NCBI GenBank assembly: GCA_002633025.1
Contig: NMRB01000833.1
Span: forward strand, 37,665-101,664
Reading direction: 5' to 3'
DNA: 64,000 bases
From: Notospermus geniculatus
Lineage: Eukaryota > Nemertea > Pilidiophora > Heteronemertea > Lineidae
In this document: one piece after another, positions 30,786-40,245 of the stretch
Position numbering within the stretch: the stretch's first letter is position 1
How the letters are laid out: each line of letters starts with the position of its first letter
Position numbers and translations under genes: made by a program
Notes under the pieces: generated by a model
The model's database searches: none
Seen by the model: only the letters and a program-made list of their open reading frames with translations
What the model was told of the DNA's origin: nothing

Positions 30786-31205
30786 GCATTTCTTTCTTCT
30801 TCGGGTAGGCGAGTTTGGCAGCTGGCGAGACAGTGTTGCTGGTCTCCGGCTCGATGATTGGTGTGTACGGCATCAATTCACCTCCATGGGACGATCCGGT
30901 GATCCCATATTCTGTGGCCAACCTGTAACGTTTGTCTGTTTCACCAGAAACAGCAGTGACAACGGCTGGCATTCGGCAGGGATTGCTGCTTCCATATGGT
31001 CCAATTTTGGAATCTCGACGGCGACTGTTTCTCCAACACTGAACTCTGCGGCACGGATTCTTTTTCGGGTGGCGTGTTTTCTTTTGATCTCTGCATTCTC
31101 TTTGTAATTCTTCATGTATCTGTGTCTTATCGATTGCCGCGCATCATCGGCGCTTGCAGACTGCTCTGGCTTACCTTTAGCTATTGTTTGCAGCGCAGAA
31201 TACAA
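30786..31205 (-). pseudogene. Integrase C-terminal region of a KRBA2/Ginger-like protein
   Basis: On the minus strand: a Lys/Arg-rich stretch NYKENAEIKRKHATRKRIRA, then EFSVGETVAVEIPKLD, then after a frameshift near 30965 VVTAVSGETDKRYRLATEYG and GELMPYTPIIE. The FxVGDxVxVxIPxxDR fold plus the RYxLxTxxG continuation is the SH3-like tail of Ginger/KRBA2-type integrases. The DDE core is not visible upstream (31206 onward), so the 5' part is lost. Confidence 0.7.
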
Positions 31206-32254
31206 ACGCCTAAGTGGACCTTAGAGTTAAGGAGGCTTCTAGTAGAATACGGGCCCAGATGTGGATAGATTACGTCTCCAACATCCACTTCTCACCAACA
31301 AACAATCAAATCATACATAAATTACCAAGTTCAGGGCCTGTGGACATATACATTAGAATGTAGTTCAGCCAGGAACCTGTATAATCAAATAATAGTTAAC
31401 TAGCATTGCTGATTTTTACCCTTGAAGAGAAGGGCTGTAGGCCCTAATGAATACTGACCATGAGAATAAATATCAGACCAGACAATCTTGACCTAGGCAA
31501 CTGAAAAAAGCACATTTATCTAATCATCTAATTAAAAATTACACAAGTAACTATTAACACATTAAAAGGTCCTGCTGCACGTGAGAGTTTTCTCAGGAGT
31601 TGGTTCTCGATGGGCAATTCATTGGGTCATGAATGAAGATTAGTAAATGCTTTTACTTGAATTTTGCAATACAAAGGCAATGCTGTACAAATCTGAAGTA
31701 AAAGCATTTGCTAGTCTTTATTCATATGACCCATGTCACAGAGAGCCCAGTGTTTTCATCATTGATAGAAATCCAACTCGAGCGAGAAAACTCAAGTGGA
31801 CCAGGTACCTTATAGGCTGACCACGGAAGTATTATAAACACCTCTTTGTAATAGATGTACTTCCATGGGCTGACGAAGACCTGCCACTCCAGTTGTCAGA
31901 CTGCCACAACTTGTAGGCCTATGACAGACTTGGAATCATGAAGCTTGGCTAATTTTGTCCTTTGTTAAAGGAAGACTCCACTCATTGTGTGAAATTTTGA
32001 ATTTTTGAAATATCGTTAATACATTCAAATTCATTGATACATGTATCTGTAACACGTCATATTTTTTAAAAATCAGCAAACTCAACATTTGAAGTATTTT
32101 AATTACATCCCAAGGGGACCATTGCACAGCACATGTGATGGCATATGTGCTCAATGCATATTTATGAAGGTACAACCAATAGGCCTAGGCAGTCACAGTA
32201 TTAGCTCATTCACTACAAAGGTCGTCAGCCTAATGACACTAGTGGCATCACATC
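31206..32254. other. No gene; contains a nested fold-back
   Basis: CACGTGAGAGTTTTCTC near 31579 and GAGAAAACTCAAGTGG near 31780 form an outer inverted pair around the MITE at 31624-31732. No coding motif. Confidence 0.5.
31624..31732. mobile_element. MITE family M1, copy 1
   Basis: GGGTCATGAATGAAGATTAG at 31624, AAATGCTTTTACTT, AATGCTGTACAAATCT, AGTAAAAGCATTTGC, and TTCATATGACCC ending at 31732. The same words occur inverted and in the same order at 35271-35389. Confidence 0.8.
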
Positions 32255-33625
32255 GCAATTCATGGTGTAATAGTCTATACATGGATTGATAAAAAGAAAT
32301 ATTGCCTCAGCCAGAAGAGTAGGTGCACACATCTTTTGATCAAAATGTTTAACAATATTTGCACGTTCCATGCCCTTGTACATTGCAGAGACCAATTGGT
32401 ACAGTTTCTCAACAAGAGAATCCAATGGCTGGGGTTTCCAGTCTATCATATTTTTCAGCATGTGGTTACCCGATTCGTCATTGTTATTTGTCCATATGAT
32501 ATCGCAGTGACCACGGTTTGCGTTTCTCCTGTGCTCTTCTATCGAAGGTATGAATTTTTTGCAGCATGTATTTGTCGAGTTCGCTGGCCATGTCCTTGTG
32601 CTGCTCCTTGAGATTTGAAACGCTCTCTTCGCACACAGTTGAATCGTCGCATCTCCGGAGTCCATCTGCACCGAATATTTTTTTCACAACTCTTGTCTGT
32701 CTTGGTGCTAGTCTGGTTCCCTGACCTGCTGTATGGTGGCGCTGACTGATGGTGCGATAGAGAGGTCAGGCAGGCGCCGCGTCAATACTGTCAAAATGCC
32801 CGGTCAAAATGCCGGGTGTTCTGTGTTTTAGGTGCACCAGTATCAGCTTTGCCCCTGCATCAGCCTGTACAGGCATCGCAAGAGAGAAAATTCCGAAATT
32901 GAAGGTTCAAAATGCTGCACAACCGGCTTGATGGCCGATATACCGAAATCACGTGACCTACTGATTTTGTCAGGATTCTGACAATTTTACGCGGCGCCTG
33001 CCTGACCTCTGTATCGCACCATCAGTCAGCGCCACCATACAGCAGGTCAGGGAACCAGACTATCTTGGTGCGTCATGCAGGCTTTGTCCTTAAGGTAGTC
33101 GTCAAGATTTTGACGAAGATGCCTCATTCAAAAAACGATGGGCGAGTCGGGGAATGCTTCACAAATGGCTTTACAAAGTGCCTGCTCATTTTCACAAACG
33201 AACACTAACTTGCTCGCATCAACGCCAAAAAGTGCTGTCCGCGAATGACTAAAAACGTCAAAGTACGACTCTACTTCGGCAGTGCCGTGCAAAAACATTG
33301 GCCCGAAAAAAAGAATGGGATGATCTTTCCCCTTGACCGATCGATTTTTATGAACTGTAGTCATCAAGAACAAGATCTACAAGAACGATCTACCCCGGAC
33401 GGCTTGGCCACTGCAACAGAAATTTTGATATCTTCAGTTTGTTCAGCCGTGTATAAAATTACGGAGGGCACCTGACCTTCCGAATGAATAACTTTCTGAG
33501 CGAAGGGATGCGACTGCGTGAGGCTTTCCACGTGTAAAATATGATCAGCAAAGTTCTGCCGATAATCTTTGTCTTCTTTGTCCTTTTCTAGTTCATTTTT
33601 CTTGTCGAAGTACTTTTTATTGTGG
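32255..33625 (-). pseudogene. MULE-type transposase relic (copy 3), split by a 9-bp-TSD MITE
   Basis: On the minus strand from 33625: HNKKYFDKKNELEKDKED, PSVILYTAEQTEDIK, GVDRS (first catalytic Asp region), then one frame over FLMTTVHKNRS, GPMFLHGTAEVESYF, LVFVCENEQALCKAICEAFP (normally a DGE block; the Asp is lost) and, after an in-frame TGA at the IVF|MRH position, MRHLRQNLDDYLKDKACM. After the MITE: KKIFGADGLRRCDD, then TNNNDESGNHMLK..IDWKPQ and VKHFDQK. The order and motifs match copy 2, so both belong to one family. Frameshifts and the lost Asp make it dead. Confidence 0.82.
32709..33062. mobile_element. 354-bp TIR element, TAGTCTGGTTCCC ends, 9-bp TSD
   Basis: The first 75 bases (TAGTCTGGTTCCCTGACC...GGCAGGCGCCGCGT) recur almost perfectly inverted at the right end. 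TCTTGGTGC flanks both sides (32700-32708 and 33063-33071). A 9-bp duplication with long arms is the hallmark of MULE-type elements. The interior has no coding frame. It interrupts the MULE transposase relic. Confidence 0.95.
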
Positions 33626-34841
33626 ACTGTTTCCTATCTCTCGGTGCATCCGTTATCGAGTTTTCAAGTACATTTTTTTATTTGAACTTTATGCTATGTG
33701 TGTACATTACAATCAATAAAACAATGAGTAAACGAATTAAATGACATATGTACATGGCACACATAGTAATGGCACAACCAGTAGGTAAATAAAAACCTGT
33801 AGCAGCTGTACCCCTACATGTACCAGCTTGTTGCATACATTCTTAGGGGGTTCGTATCTCGCTAGTCTGCCAATTTCTTCTCGAACGTGTGTAGACGTCC
33901 TTTGATAGTTTTACCTGGCTTGTTGAAATTACCGTGCGGTTTCAGAACACCGATGTATTCTACAATTGCAAAATTTGACTTGGCAGGACAAAACGACTCT
34001 AGTGAATGAAGTACAATCGTGATGCGTCTTCTTAACTTGGACGTGCGGTTTCAGTCCTTGCTGCTGAAGACCGATGTATTCTACAATTGCAATACAGTGG
34101 AACCCCGGTCGGCGACCACTCCTACAACGCGGCCACTCCGGTAAGACGACCAGTTTTCAATTCGGACAGTTTCACTTACGCGCCCACCCGCTATCCGGAC
34201 CGCGACCACAGCTTTGGCTGCCCCAAGCGGCAATTAGCACCTCGGTAACCTGAACTTTGACACCACTTGTGTACAGGTTAGCTAAAGATATGGAAAAAAA
34301 TTCTAAATTATAATAACTTTATTTGTACATGTAAAGCACTAAAATCATGCAAAATATTACACATGATTGAAGTTTTGTCACAGAGGATTGAGTTACATTC
34401 ATTCATAAATTATTGTGATATTCAAAAGTATTATTACACATTGCCTCGCACAGAAGGAGGGCTGCTATTACCACAGTTTCACGATCGGATTCATCTAGGA
34501 TTATTTCATATGGGTCCAGATGTGCACATCACAGGAGATAATATTATATTGCAAACACGGTACATCTAATTACTCTGCCTCGCACGAAAAGAAAGTTGCC
34601 ATTACCGGGGGTACCATATACGTGTATGATCACGGAAGATTTTACATTGTATAAAATACATGTACTACCAGCTCGTCTGCCTCGCATACAAAAGGAAAAT
34701 TGCTATTACCGGCAACATGATTTACACAATCACCCCGGGTTAGGCCTAAGCTGCATACAAAAGGGAAATTGCCATTACCGGCAACACGATTTACACGGGC
34801 AGGCAGACTGAGTAGGCCTAAGCACAAAACGTTGCTGGGTT
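33626..34841. other. Low-content spacer with pogo/Tigger-like end and short tandem repeats
   Basis: ACAGTGGAACCCCGGT near 34095 followed by GGCGACCAC resembles a pogo/Tigger-type terminus with decayed interior to about 34240. CGTGCGGTTTCAG...ACCGATGTATTCTACAATTGCA occurs twice (33931, 34043). GCCTCGCAnnnAAA...TTGCYATTACCGGCAAC-type units recur at 34442, 34577, 34680 and 34752. No gene seen. Confidence 0.5.
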
Positions 34842-35270
34842 TAAGCGTCCGTGTTTGGTCCAACGAGATGGGCACGCCTTTTTAGGAAGTCCTTAGCAGT
34901 TTTCTCGCCAGCGATGAATTTCTCCCAAACTTAAAACAGCTGGCCCTGCATCTGTCGGTATTTCTTACGCTGTCGCCGTTTCAGTTTGCTCTCCGCCGAC
35001 ACCAGCTGAACTTGAACATCCACGAGTTTTGCCTGTTCGTGCAGAAGCTCCACCATTAGGTAGAAAGGCAGGTTGTTCCTTTTTGGCATGTCAATTCAAC
35101 GTCCCGTGCCATCCTTCGCAATCATTGTTCGTCCCCACGGCCTGATTGAAGATGCTCGACGCGACGCCTCTGGTGTCCACAGCGACCCGTCAATCCACGT
35201 TTATCGGATATAATCCGATCAGCAAGTAGTGGTTTCGTAGCTTGCTTTACGTGCCAAAGATTCAAACTTT

Positions 35271-35389
35271 GGCTGATATTTATAAAAGCTATAGCAAATG
35301 CTTACTTTAAATTTTGTAGTACATTTACATTGGACACTGCTGTGCAAATCTTAAGTGAAAGCATTTGCTAACTTTTATGAATACCAGCC
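35271..35389. mobile_element. MITE family M1, copy 2
   Basis: GGCTGATATTTATAAAAGC at 35271 and GCTAACTTTTATGAATACCAGCC, in inverted form, ending 35389. The interior shares AGCAAATGCTT and GTGCAAATCTTAAGTGAAAGC with copy 1. It is inserted in MULE copy 4. Confidence 0.82.
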
Positions 35390-35545
35390 ATTGGCCTGAT
35401 GCTTCGGCTGGCAGGTATGGCAATGCCATGAACGTTTTGCACAGTTTATGCGTCCTGTTGGCTTTCCTGAAAGTAATCGCCAGCCCAAGTTCTTGAATTT
35501 TCCTCCAGGTACATTGGCACCAATGAAATACGCATCCAGTAATCT

Positions 35546-35665
35546 GGGCCCATATTCATAAAACCTTGCTAGGCCTAGTTAGCTGCTAAAGTGCCCAGTT
35601 TGTACAGGCCAATGTACACAACTAGCAACCAACTAAGCTAGCAAGGTTTTATGAATATAGGCCCT
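35546..35665. mobile_element. 120-bp MITE (GGGCCCATATTCATAAAACC ends)
   Basis: GGGCCCATATTCATAAAACC at 35546 and the complement ending GCCCT at 35665. The arms continue as TTGCTAG / CTAGCAA. It is inserted in MULE copy 4. Confidence 0.9.
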
Positions 35666-35882
35666 GAACATCAGAGAAGACACGCGGAATGGCCCTCCAC
35701 ATTGACGCTTCGAAGTCAATGACAATCTTTTCGAGTATTGGTCTCCCAATCATATTTTTGGTCGCCTTCAGCGCTTTCTTGTAGTCTTTTTTCCGTTTAC
35801 CCGACATCAACACGAACATCGGAGGCACTTGTTTCATGTCATCTTGACTTCTCACGAATGATTGTATGCTTAGCAGTTGCAT

Positions 35883-36167
35883 TAATGGCTTCCTAACTAG
35901 CTAGTCCCATCCGTATACCAGATTTTAGATTCTTTCATTTATACGTACCTGCCTGCTAATCAACATATGAATACTGTCCCTAACCACCGAACCAACTGCT
36001 CGACTCCAAAACAAAAGATCAATCGATCCCCTCCCCGACATCCAGTTCCTCTCGCGCATGCGCAGTACCATCAGTCTGTTCGAGCATGGCGCCAAATTGC
36101 CATGCTTTTCTTTCTACCGAGCCAACTTTTTCAAGTTTTTTGAGATTTCCGTTTTGATTTCGTTACG
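35883..36167. other. No gene recognised
   Basis: Unique-looking sequence with GC-rich words (GCGCATGCGCAG near 36055). It could be the leader of the following frame. Confidence 0.4.
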
Positions 36168-36546
36168 ATGGAACAGTCTAATAATGGTGAGCGACGTTTA
36201 TTCCTAGCCTGTTCGGGCAAGCAGCATATTTCTGCCTCAGACCCCCATACGCAGTGCTTTTTCTGTCGGGGTCCGCAGCATTAAACTTGTTCGTTTTGCG
36301 AGCTAATGGGCGGATGCGCGCAGGGCATGGACGAAATGGCGGAGCCTCCTCAGCGCTAAGGACGTGAAAGATCCTCAGGACTCTCGAGAGACGGCTATGG
36401 GTGACGGCGATGTTTCTCCCGTCATTCCTCGCTCTTCGGATGTTTCTGATGCGGGCGAGGACTGCAATGCAGACCCCTCGCCCATGGCATCTTCGAGTGC
36501 AACGGCCACGCGGAATGTACACGCTGATGTACAGTCATTGACATAA
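36168..36546 (+). pseudogene. DIRS-like gag N-terminal fragment
   Basis: ATG at 36168 in the context ACGATGG opens a frame with FLACSGKQHISASDPHTQC, FFCRGPQH, a TAA at 36282-36284, then in the same frame TCSFCELMGGCAQG. The arrangement D.H..C..CxG..H...C..C is characteristic of gag/ORF1 proteins of DIRS-type tyrosine-recombinase retroelements. One frame over, an acidic Ser-rich stretch continues to 36546 (GDGDVSPVIPRSSDVSDAGED). No RT or recombinase follows. An exon of a zinc-binding host gene is the alternative. Confidence 0.38.
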
Positions 36547-37336
36547 GTTTATCTACACCTACTACCTTGAATATTTCAAATACTACTGGGCCAATTTTAA
36601 CACGGTTTGTACCACATGAAAGTAACGCCATTGACCCATTCGGCGAAAGTAACCTTGGCCATATTTCTGCATCAAAATTTGGGAAATTTGGAAATATCAT
36701 AATTATGCAATAGCTCATTTATAGAGAACCCACTAAAAATCAACATTTTTATTATGGAATGTTTTTTGACTTTTGTTGCAGTTTTGATAGAATGGAACTT
36801 TCTAAGGATTTTGGGCTGTGTTTCATCAAAATATCTCAAGTGGTTGCTGAGATATTTGAGATTATCAAAATGTTGATACTTTGAGATTTTCGTGTTTTTC
36901 AGGAAATTTTGATGTCACTAGTTAAGCTAACCTCAGAATATGGGCTTACAAAATTTTGGAACTTTTTGCTTTAACTAGGCCGAGATATTCATATTTTCAG
37001 AATATCAAAATGTTGATATGCTAAACTCCTTAACTTAAGACAGCTGTAACTTCCAACCAGTTTACGCTGAAAGTTCCAAAACTTCATTCTCCTACGTTTC
37101 TAGGTGAGCTCGGTTAGTTAGTTAAAGTAATCTTTATTACGAAACAAAAGAATATACAGAATAGAAGTCCAGGGCTGAAGCTAGAAAATTAGCATTATTA
37201 GCCCTGGTTAACAGAACGTACAAAACATAAAATGTACAAGAAAGGCAGAACTAAATGATAGCTGAAGTACAACAGAACAAGATATAAAGCCATAGAGGTA
37301 GGGCCTATAACCAAATGGTAGAACAAAATAAGACCG
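36547..37336. other. AT-rich, no gene
   Basis: Repetitive wording (CAAAATGTTGATA twice, ATATTTGAGATTATC). No motif-bearing frame. GTTTGTACCACATGAAAGTAACG-type text resembles other dispersed non-coding repeats. Confidence 0.4.
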
Positions 37337-37974
37337 GGTTTATTTATCGAGCCGCTCGATGAATAAGCACTACTTTCGGTCTTATTTGTCAAGCCGCTCG
37401 ATGAGGAGTACGTGGATTCAGTGTTATTTATCGAGCTAGCTTGACAAGCAGGCTTCAAATTCAGCATTGTTCGTCGAGCTGGCAATAAAGACATGCCTCC
37501 TCATGAATATGCAATGGCTTCAGCTTGTTTAGTTCGGAAGTCGGCAGTGTGGTGGTGCTTCATTGCTCGCAACATGGGGGTCTCCGAAGCCAATTTATCC
37601 TTTTTTCAACCCTTGTTTCTGTGTGATGGCCCAAATCTTAGACACTGTATGTCGCATGCCTAGCTTCAGACTCTCGGTTTTCGTCAGTCTCAAGATTAAA
37701 AACCAGTTGTTCTATGTAAAAATTTGGTAAAGGCAACATAATTTTCTAAGAAAAGGAAGACAAAAAAAAGAAAAAAAAAATGAAACAATATCATGACCAC
37801 ACGGGAATCGAACCCTCGACCTCAGGGGTGTAGGCCCGACATTTTTGCAATGTGCCAATCAACACACTGAAGACAGTGGTAGAGTATTTATCACCTGGTT
37901 CCGGAAATACGGGCAGCTCGACGTTTAAGCCCAATTTTGCGTACTGTTTAGCGAGCCGGGCTTGATAAATAGCC
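37337..37974. mobile_element. Fold-back-like element with TTATTTATCGAGC/GCTCGATGAATAA words
   Basis: TTTATTTATCGAGCCGCTCGATGAATAA-like words (in pieces) recur at 37338, 37380, 37423 and 37465, and in inverted form at the right end (GCGAGCCGGGCTTGATAAATAG, ending 37974). The element contains a tRNA-like segment and a poly(A)-rich stretch (37757-37780). Boundaries are approximate. Confidence 0.5.
37796..37872 (-). repeat. tRNA-like segment with a B-box (possible SINE head)
   Basis: On the minus strand, GAGGGTTCGATTCCCGTGTG (37797-37816) contains the pol III B-box consensus GGTTCGATTCC in a T-arm-like stem. Upstream, TTGATTGGCACATTGC is weakly A-box/D-arm-like. A CATTGCAAAAATG stem-loop follows, but the spacing to the T-arm is too long for a functional tRNA. 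An A-rich tract lies just beyond its 3' side (37757-37780, T-rich in this orientation). Confidence 0.4.
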
Positions 37975-38090
37975 ACTTCGAAATAAATTTACAGGGAATA
38001 CTGAGGTAGAAGAGACTCAGGTTTTTAATTTAATTAATTCTAAAAATGTAATCGGCAGTTTTTTCAACAATCTTGATATTAATAGAAATA
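37975..38090. other. No gene recognised
   Basis: AT-rich 3' flank of the next non-LTR relic, probably its 3' UTR. Confidence 0.4.
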
Positions 38091-39107
38091 TTAAAATTTG
38101 TGCTGCCAAATAGTAAGGAATGTAGTCTCCTCCTCAGACATTCTAAAAAAAGCAGTCATACTAAACTGTGGCAACAAATCAAGGTCTGAGAAAAATTCAT
38201 TACGGAAGGTTATAAAAGGACAATGGAAAAGGAGATGTTTACTCGTTTGGGCTCTGTAACCACATACACATGAGGGATTGGATACGTTCGGAAAATTGTG
38301 AGAAAATAGGTCACTTTTAAAATTCAAGTTGACTTTGGTTCTGTTCAAAATAATGTCGACTTTTCTTGAGACATTTAGCTTAAGAGTTGAGGTATTTGGC
38401 TGATTTTCGAATCTTAACTTATGAATAGTATATTTAAATGAGTTACGGGTATACAGACCCCTCATGTTTTGTGGCACAGAGTCCCAAGCCTTAATTGACG
38501 TTGGTACTGTAGATCTATAAAACCGCTGTGAAAAAGTTACTGGGATACGATATTGATTTGGCTGTCTCAATCTGAGGTCAATATGTTGATTCTGGTACAT
38601 ATTAAAAATATTTTGAATGTAGGAAGGAAGATTTCCAGAATTCAAGTCATACATTAATAACATCTTTTTCTCTGTTGTCCTGGTTGCCAAAGTATTCCAA
38701 CCAAGACAGTTAAGAACCTTACTAGTATTACTTCCCTGAATACATCCACTTACAATCAAAGCCGCTCTGTAGTGGATCTGATCAAGACGATGTAAAAGAT
38801 TATTACTAGTAAGACATATCAAAAATAATCGCGCCATATTCTAGGTGTGGCAGAATGAAGGATTTATACATTTTGTCCAAGTGTTTGGACTTAACAGAAT
38901 AAGATAAACATTTAAGTGGATTGAGCATATTGAGCATGTTTCAGACCATGACATCATTCGATCAAGATCAGCTTGAATAAGGTTGTTGGGGAAATTAATA
39001 TTACTTTGAGACACCGGTAAGAAGAGTGAACAGCCCGCAGAACTACGCCACGACGTGGCGCTGTCAGTGTAAGACCCGGAAGTCCTATTTTCTAACAGTA
39101 TTGCCAT
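38091..39107 (-). pseudogene. Non-LTR retrotransposon ORF2 C-terminal region
   Basis: The 248-codon minus-strand frame (38837-38091) contains LLHRLDQIHYRAALIVSG, KKMLLMYDLNSGNLPSYI, FYRSTVPTSIKAWDSVP and, near the end, CVCGYRAQTSKHLLFHCPF, a Cys/His motif common at the C-terminus of several non-LTR clades. The upstream frame (39107-38841) ends with LIQADLDRMMSWSE, the post-RT segment (a Leu...W pattern), and shifts frame near 38900. The catalytic palm is missing. It is a 5'-truncated copy, as target-primed insertions often are. Confidence 0.75.
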
Positions 39108-39720
39108 TTACTTCTTGCCCCAAAATAAACCACTCTCTTTGGTTCAATTTTGATTAAATTAAACTGTCGTGTTTCATGTTCAAAGTTCTCCATATATCAC
39201 TGCTTTGTTTCGTCAGAAATGCCACAGGATGCCAATACTGACAACGTCTTTGGGGGAAATTTCCAAGGAAAATTGTGTAGAAAAATGTACACATTGTGTG
39301 GGCCTTCCGGCGCACTTAAAACGAACTCGCAAGTCCTCAAAACACTTTTTATTATTACTTTCTTCAGCTACAATATCACAATCTTCNTGACTCTAATTGT
39401 TCATAAAAAACAACAACCCTGAAGTTTGGCTGACAAAAATGGTAAAGCATACAGAGAATGGTAAAAAAGGCTTGCATTGTAACACAAATTCTGCGCCAGG
39501 ACTGCTGCAGATCGGAAATATTAGGTATTTTGCACGCTCTACTTTCATGCCAGCTCTCAAACAGCCCCGGGTATTCTATAAGCTACGCTGTTCCAGCGTA
39601 GCTAAAAAACTTTCCCCATTGAAAACAACGTGGACTTAAATTTTCTGATTTATAACTGTATAAGATTCTTTTTCGCTATACTAAGTAGTCATTTCTGATG
39701 TTAGTTGCAGTTGGTCTGCA
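39108..39720. other. No confident gene; single N at 39387
   Basis: On the minus strand, 39385-39205 is open (acidic start, two Cys), but it has no start codon or domain. Too little to call. Confidence 0.4.
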
Positions 39721-39815
39721 GTTATGAGCGAGAATATCACACATCATTACAAATAGTTTTTATGGTATTACCATAAAAACTATTTGTAATGATGTGTGAT
39801 ATTCTCGCTCATAAC
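39721..39815. repeat. Perfect 95-bp palindrome (47-bp arms, 1-base spacer)
   Basis: GTTATGAGCGAGAATATCAC onward to TTTTTATGGTA (39721-39767), one T, then the exact reverse complement to 39815. I found no mismatch on reading. It would extrude as a cruciform or hairpin. Confidence 0.95.
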
Positions 39816-40245
39816 CAAATAAATGATAAAACAGAAAACAAAAACTTCCAGAGAAGTCTTCACAATCCATCCTCCCACAGCAGGGCTTTGGTCTCGTTAC
39901 TCTTCATACACTCCACACAAAGCCCAGCTGAAATTGGGCCTCCCAGGCAAGCATGGTTACGTAATTGGAAACGGCGTTTTTATGTATTTTGACCCATTTT
40001 GTGTTAATTTACATAAAAAACGTCATTTCTTATTACACAACTAATGGAAACAATTAAGAACATGCTTGTCTGCTTGTCTGCTTCTGAGGCATCATGTTTC
40101 TATCTGTTGGTAATACATTTATGGGGTGTAAATCCCACCGTTCAAAAGTTAGCTGTACATCGGATCCCATTCTCCTGTACAAAGCTCAGTCGTTGCGTCA
40201 GCTGACGGCCAATGATTAAGTCAGTTCCAAAAATTAAAACACGAT
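39816..40245. other. No gene recognised
   Basis: Sequence with a polyadenylation-like AATAAATG and no motif-bearing frame. Confidence 0.4.

Larger units (their letters stand above)
34842..35882 (-). pseudogene. MULE-type transposase relic (copy 4), split by two MITEs
   Basis: On the minus strand: QVPPMFVLMSGKRKKDY, KIVIDFEASMWRAIPRVF (second catalytic Asp in DFE), then MITE 35546-35665, then WRKIQELGLAITFRK and TFMALPY, then MITE 35271-35389, then WIDGSLWTP, TNNDCEGWHGTLN and, one frame over, NNLPFYLMVELLHEQAK, KLKRRQRKKYRQMQGQLF, an in-frame TAA at 34933-34931, and VWEKFIAGEKTAKDFL...HLVGP. This is the full C-terminal order of the family seen in copy 1, which shares WRKxQELGL and TNNxCExW. 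It is inactive. Confidence 0.85.

Noticed and set aside
37796-37872. Functional tRNA gene on the minus strand
   Set aside because: The T-arm is convincing, but there is no acceptor stem, and the distance between the anticodon-like loop and the T-arm is far too long.
39205-39385. Open minus-strand stretch with acidic start and two Cys next to the N at 39387
   Set aside because: Only about 60 codons, no start codon, no domain and no splice evidence.
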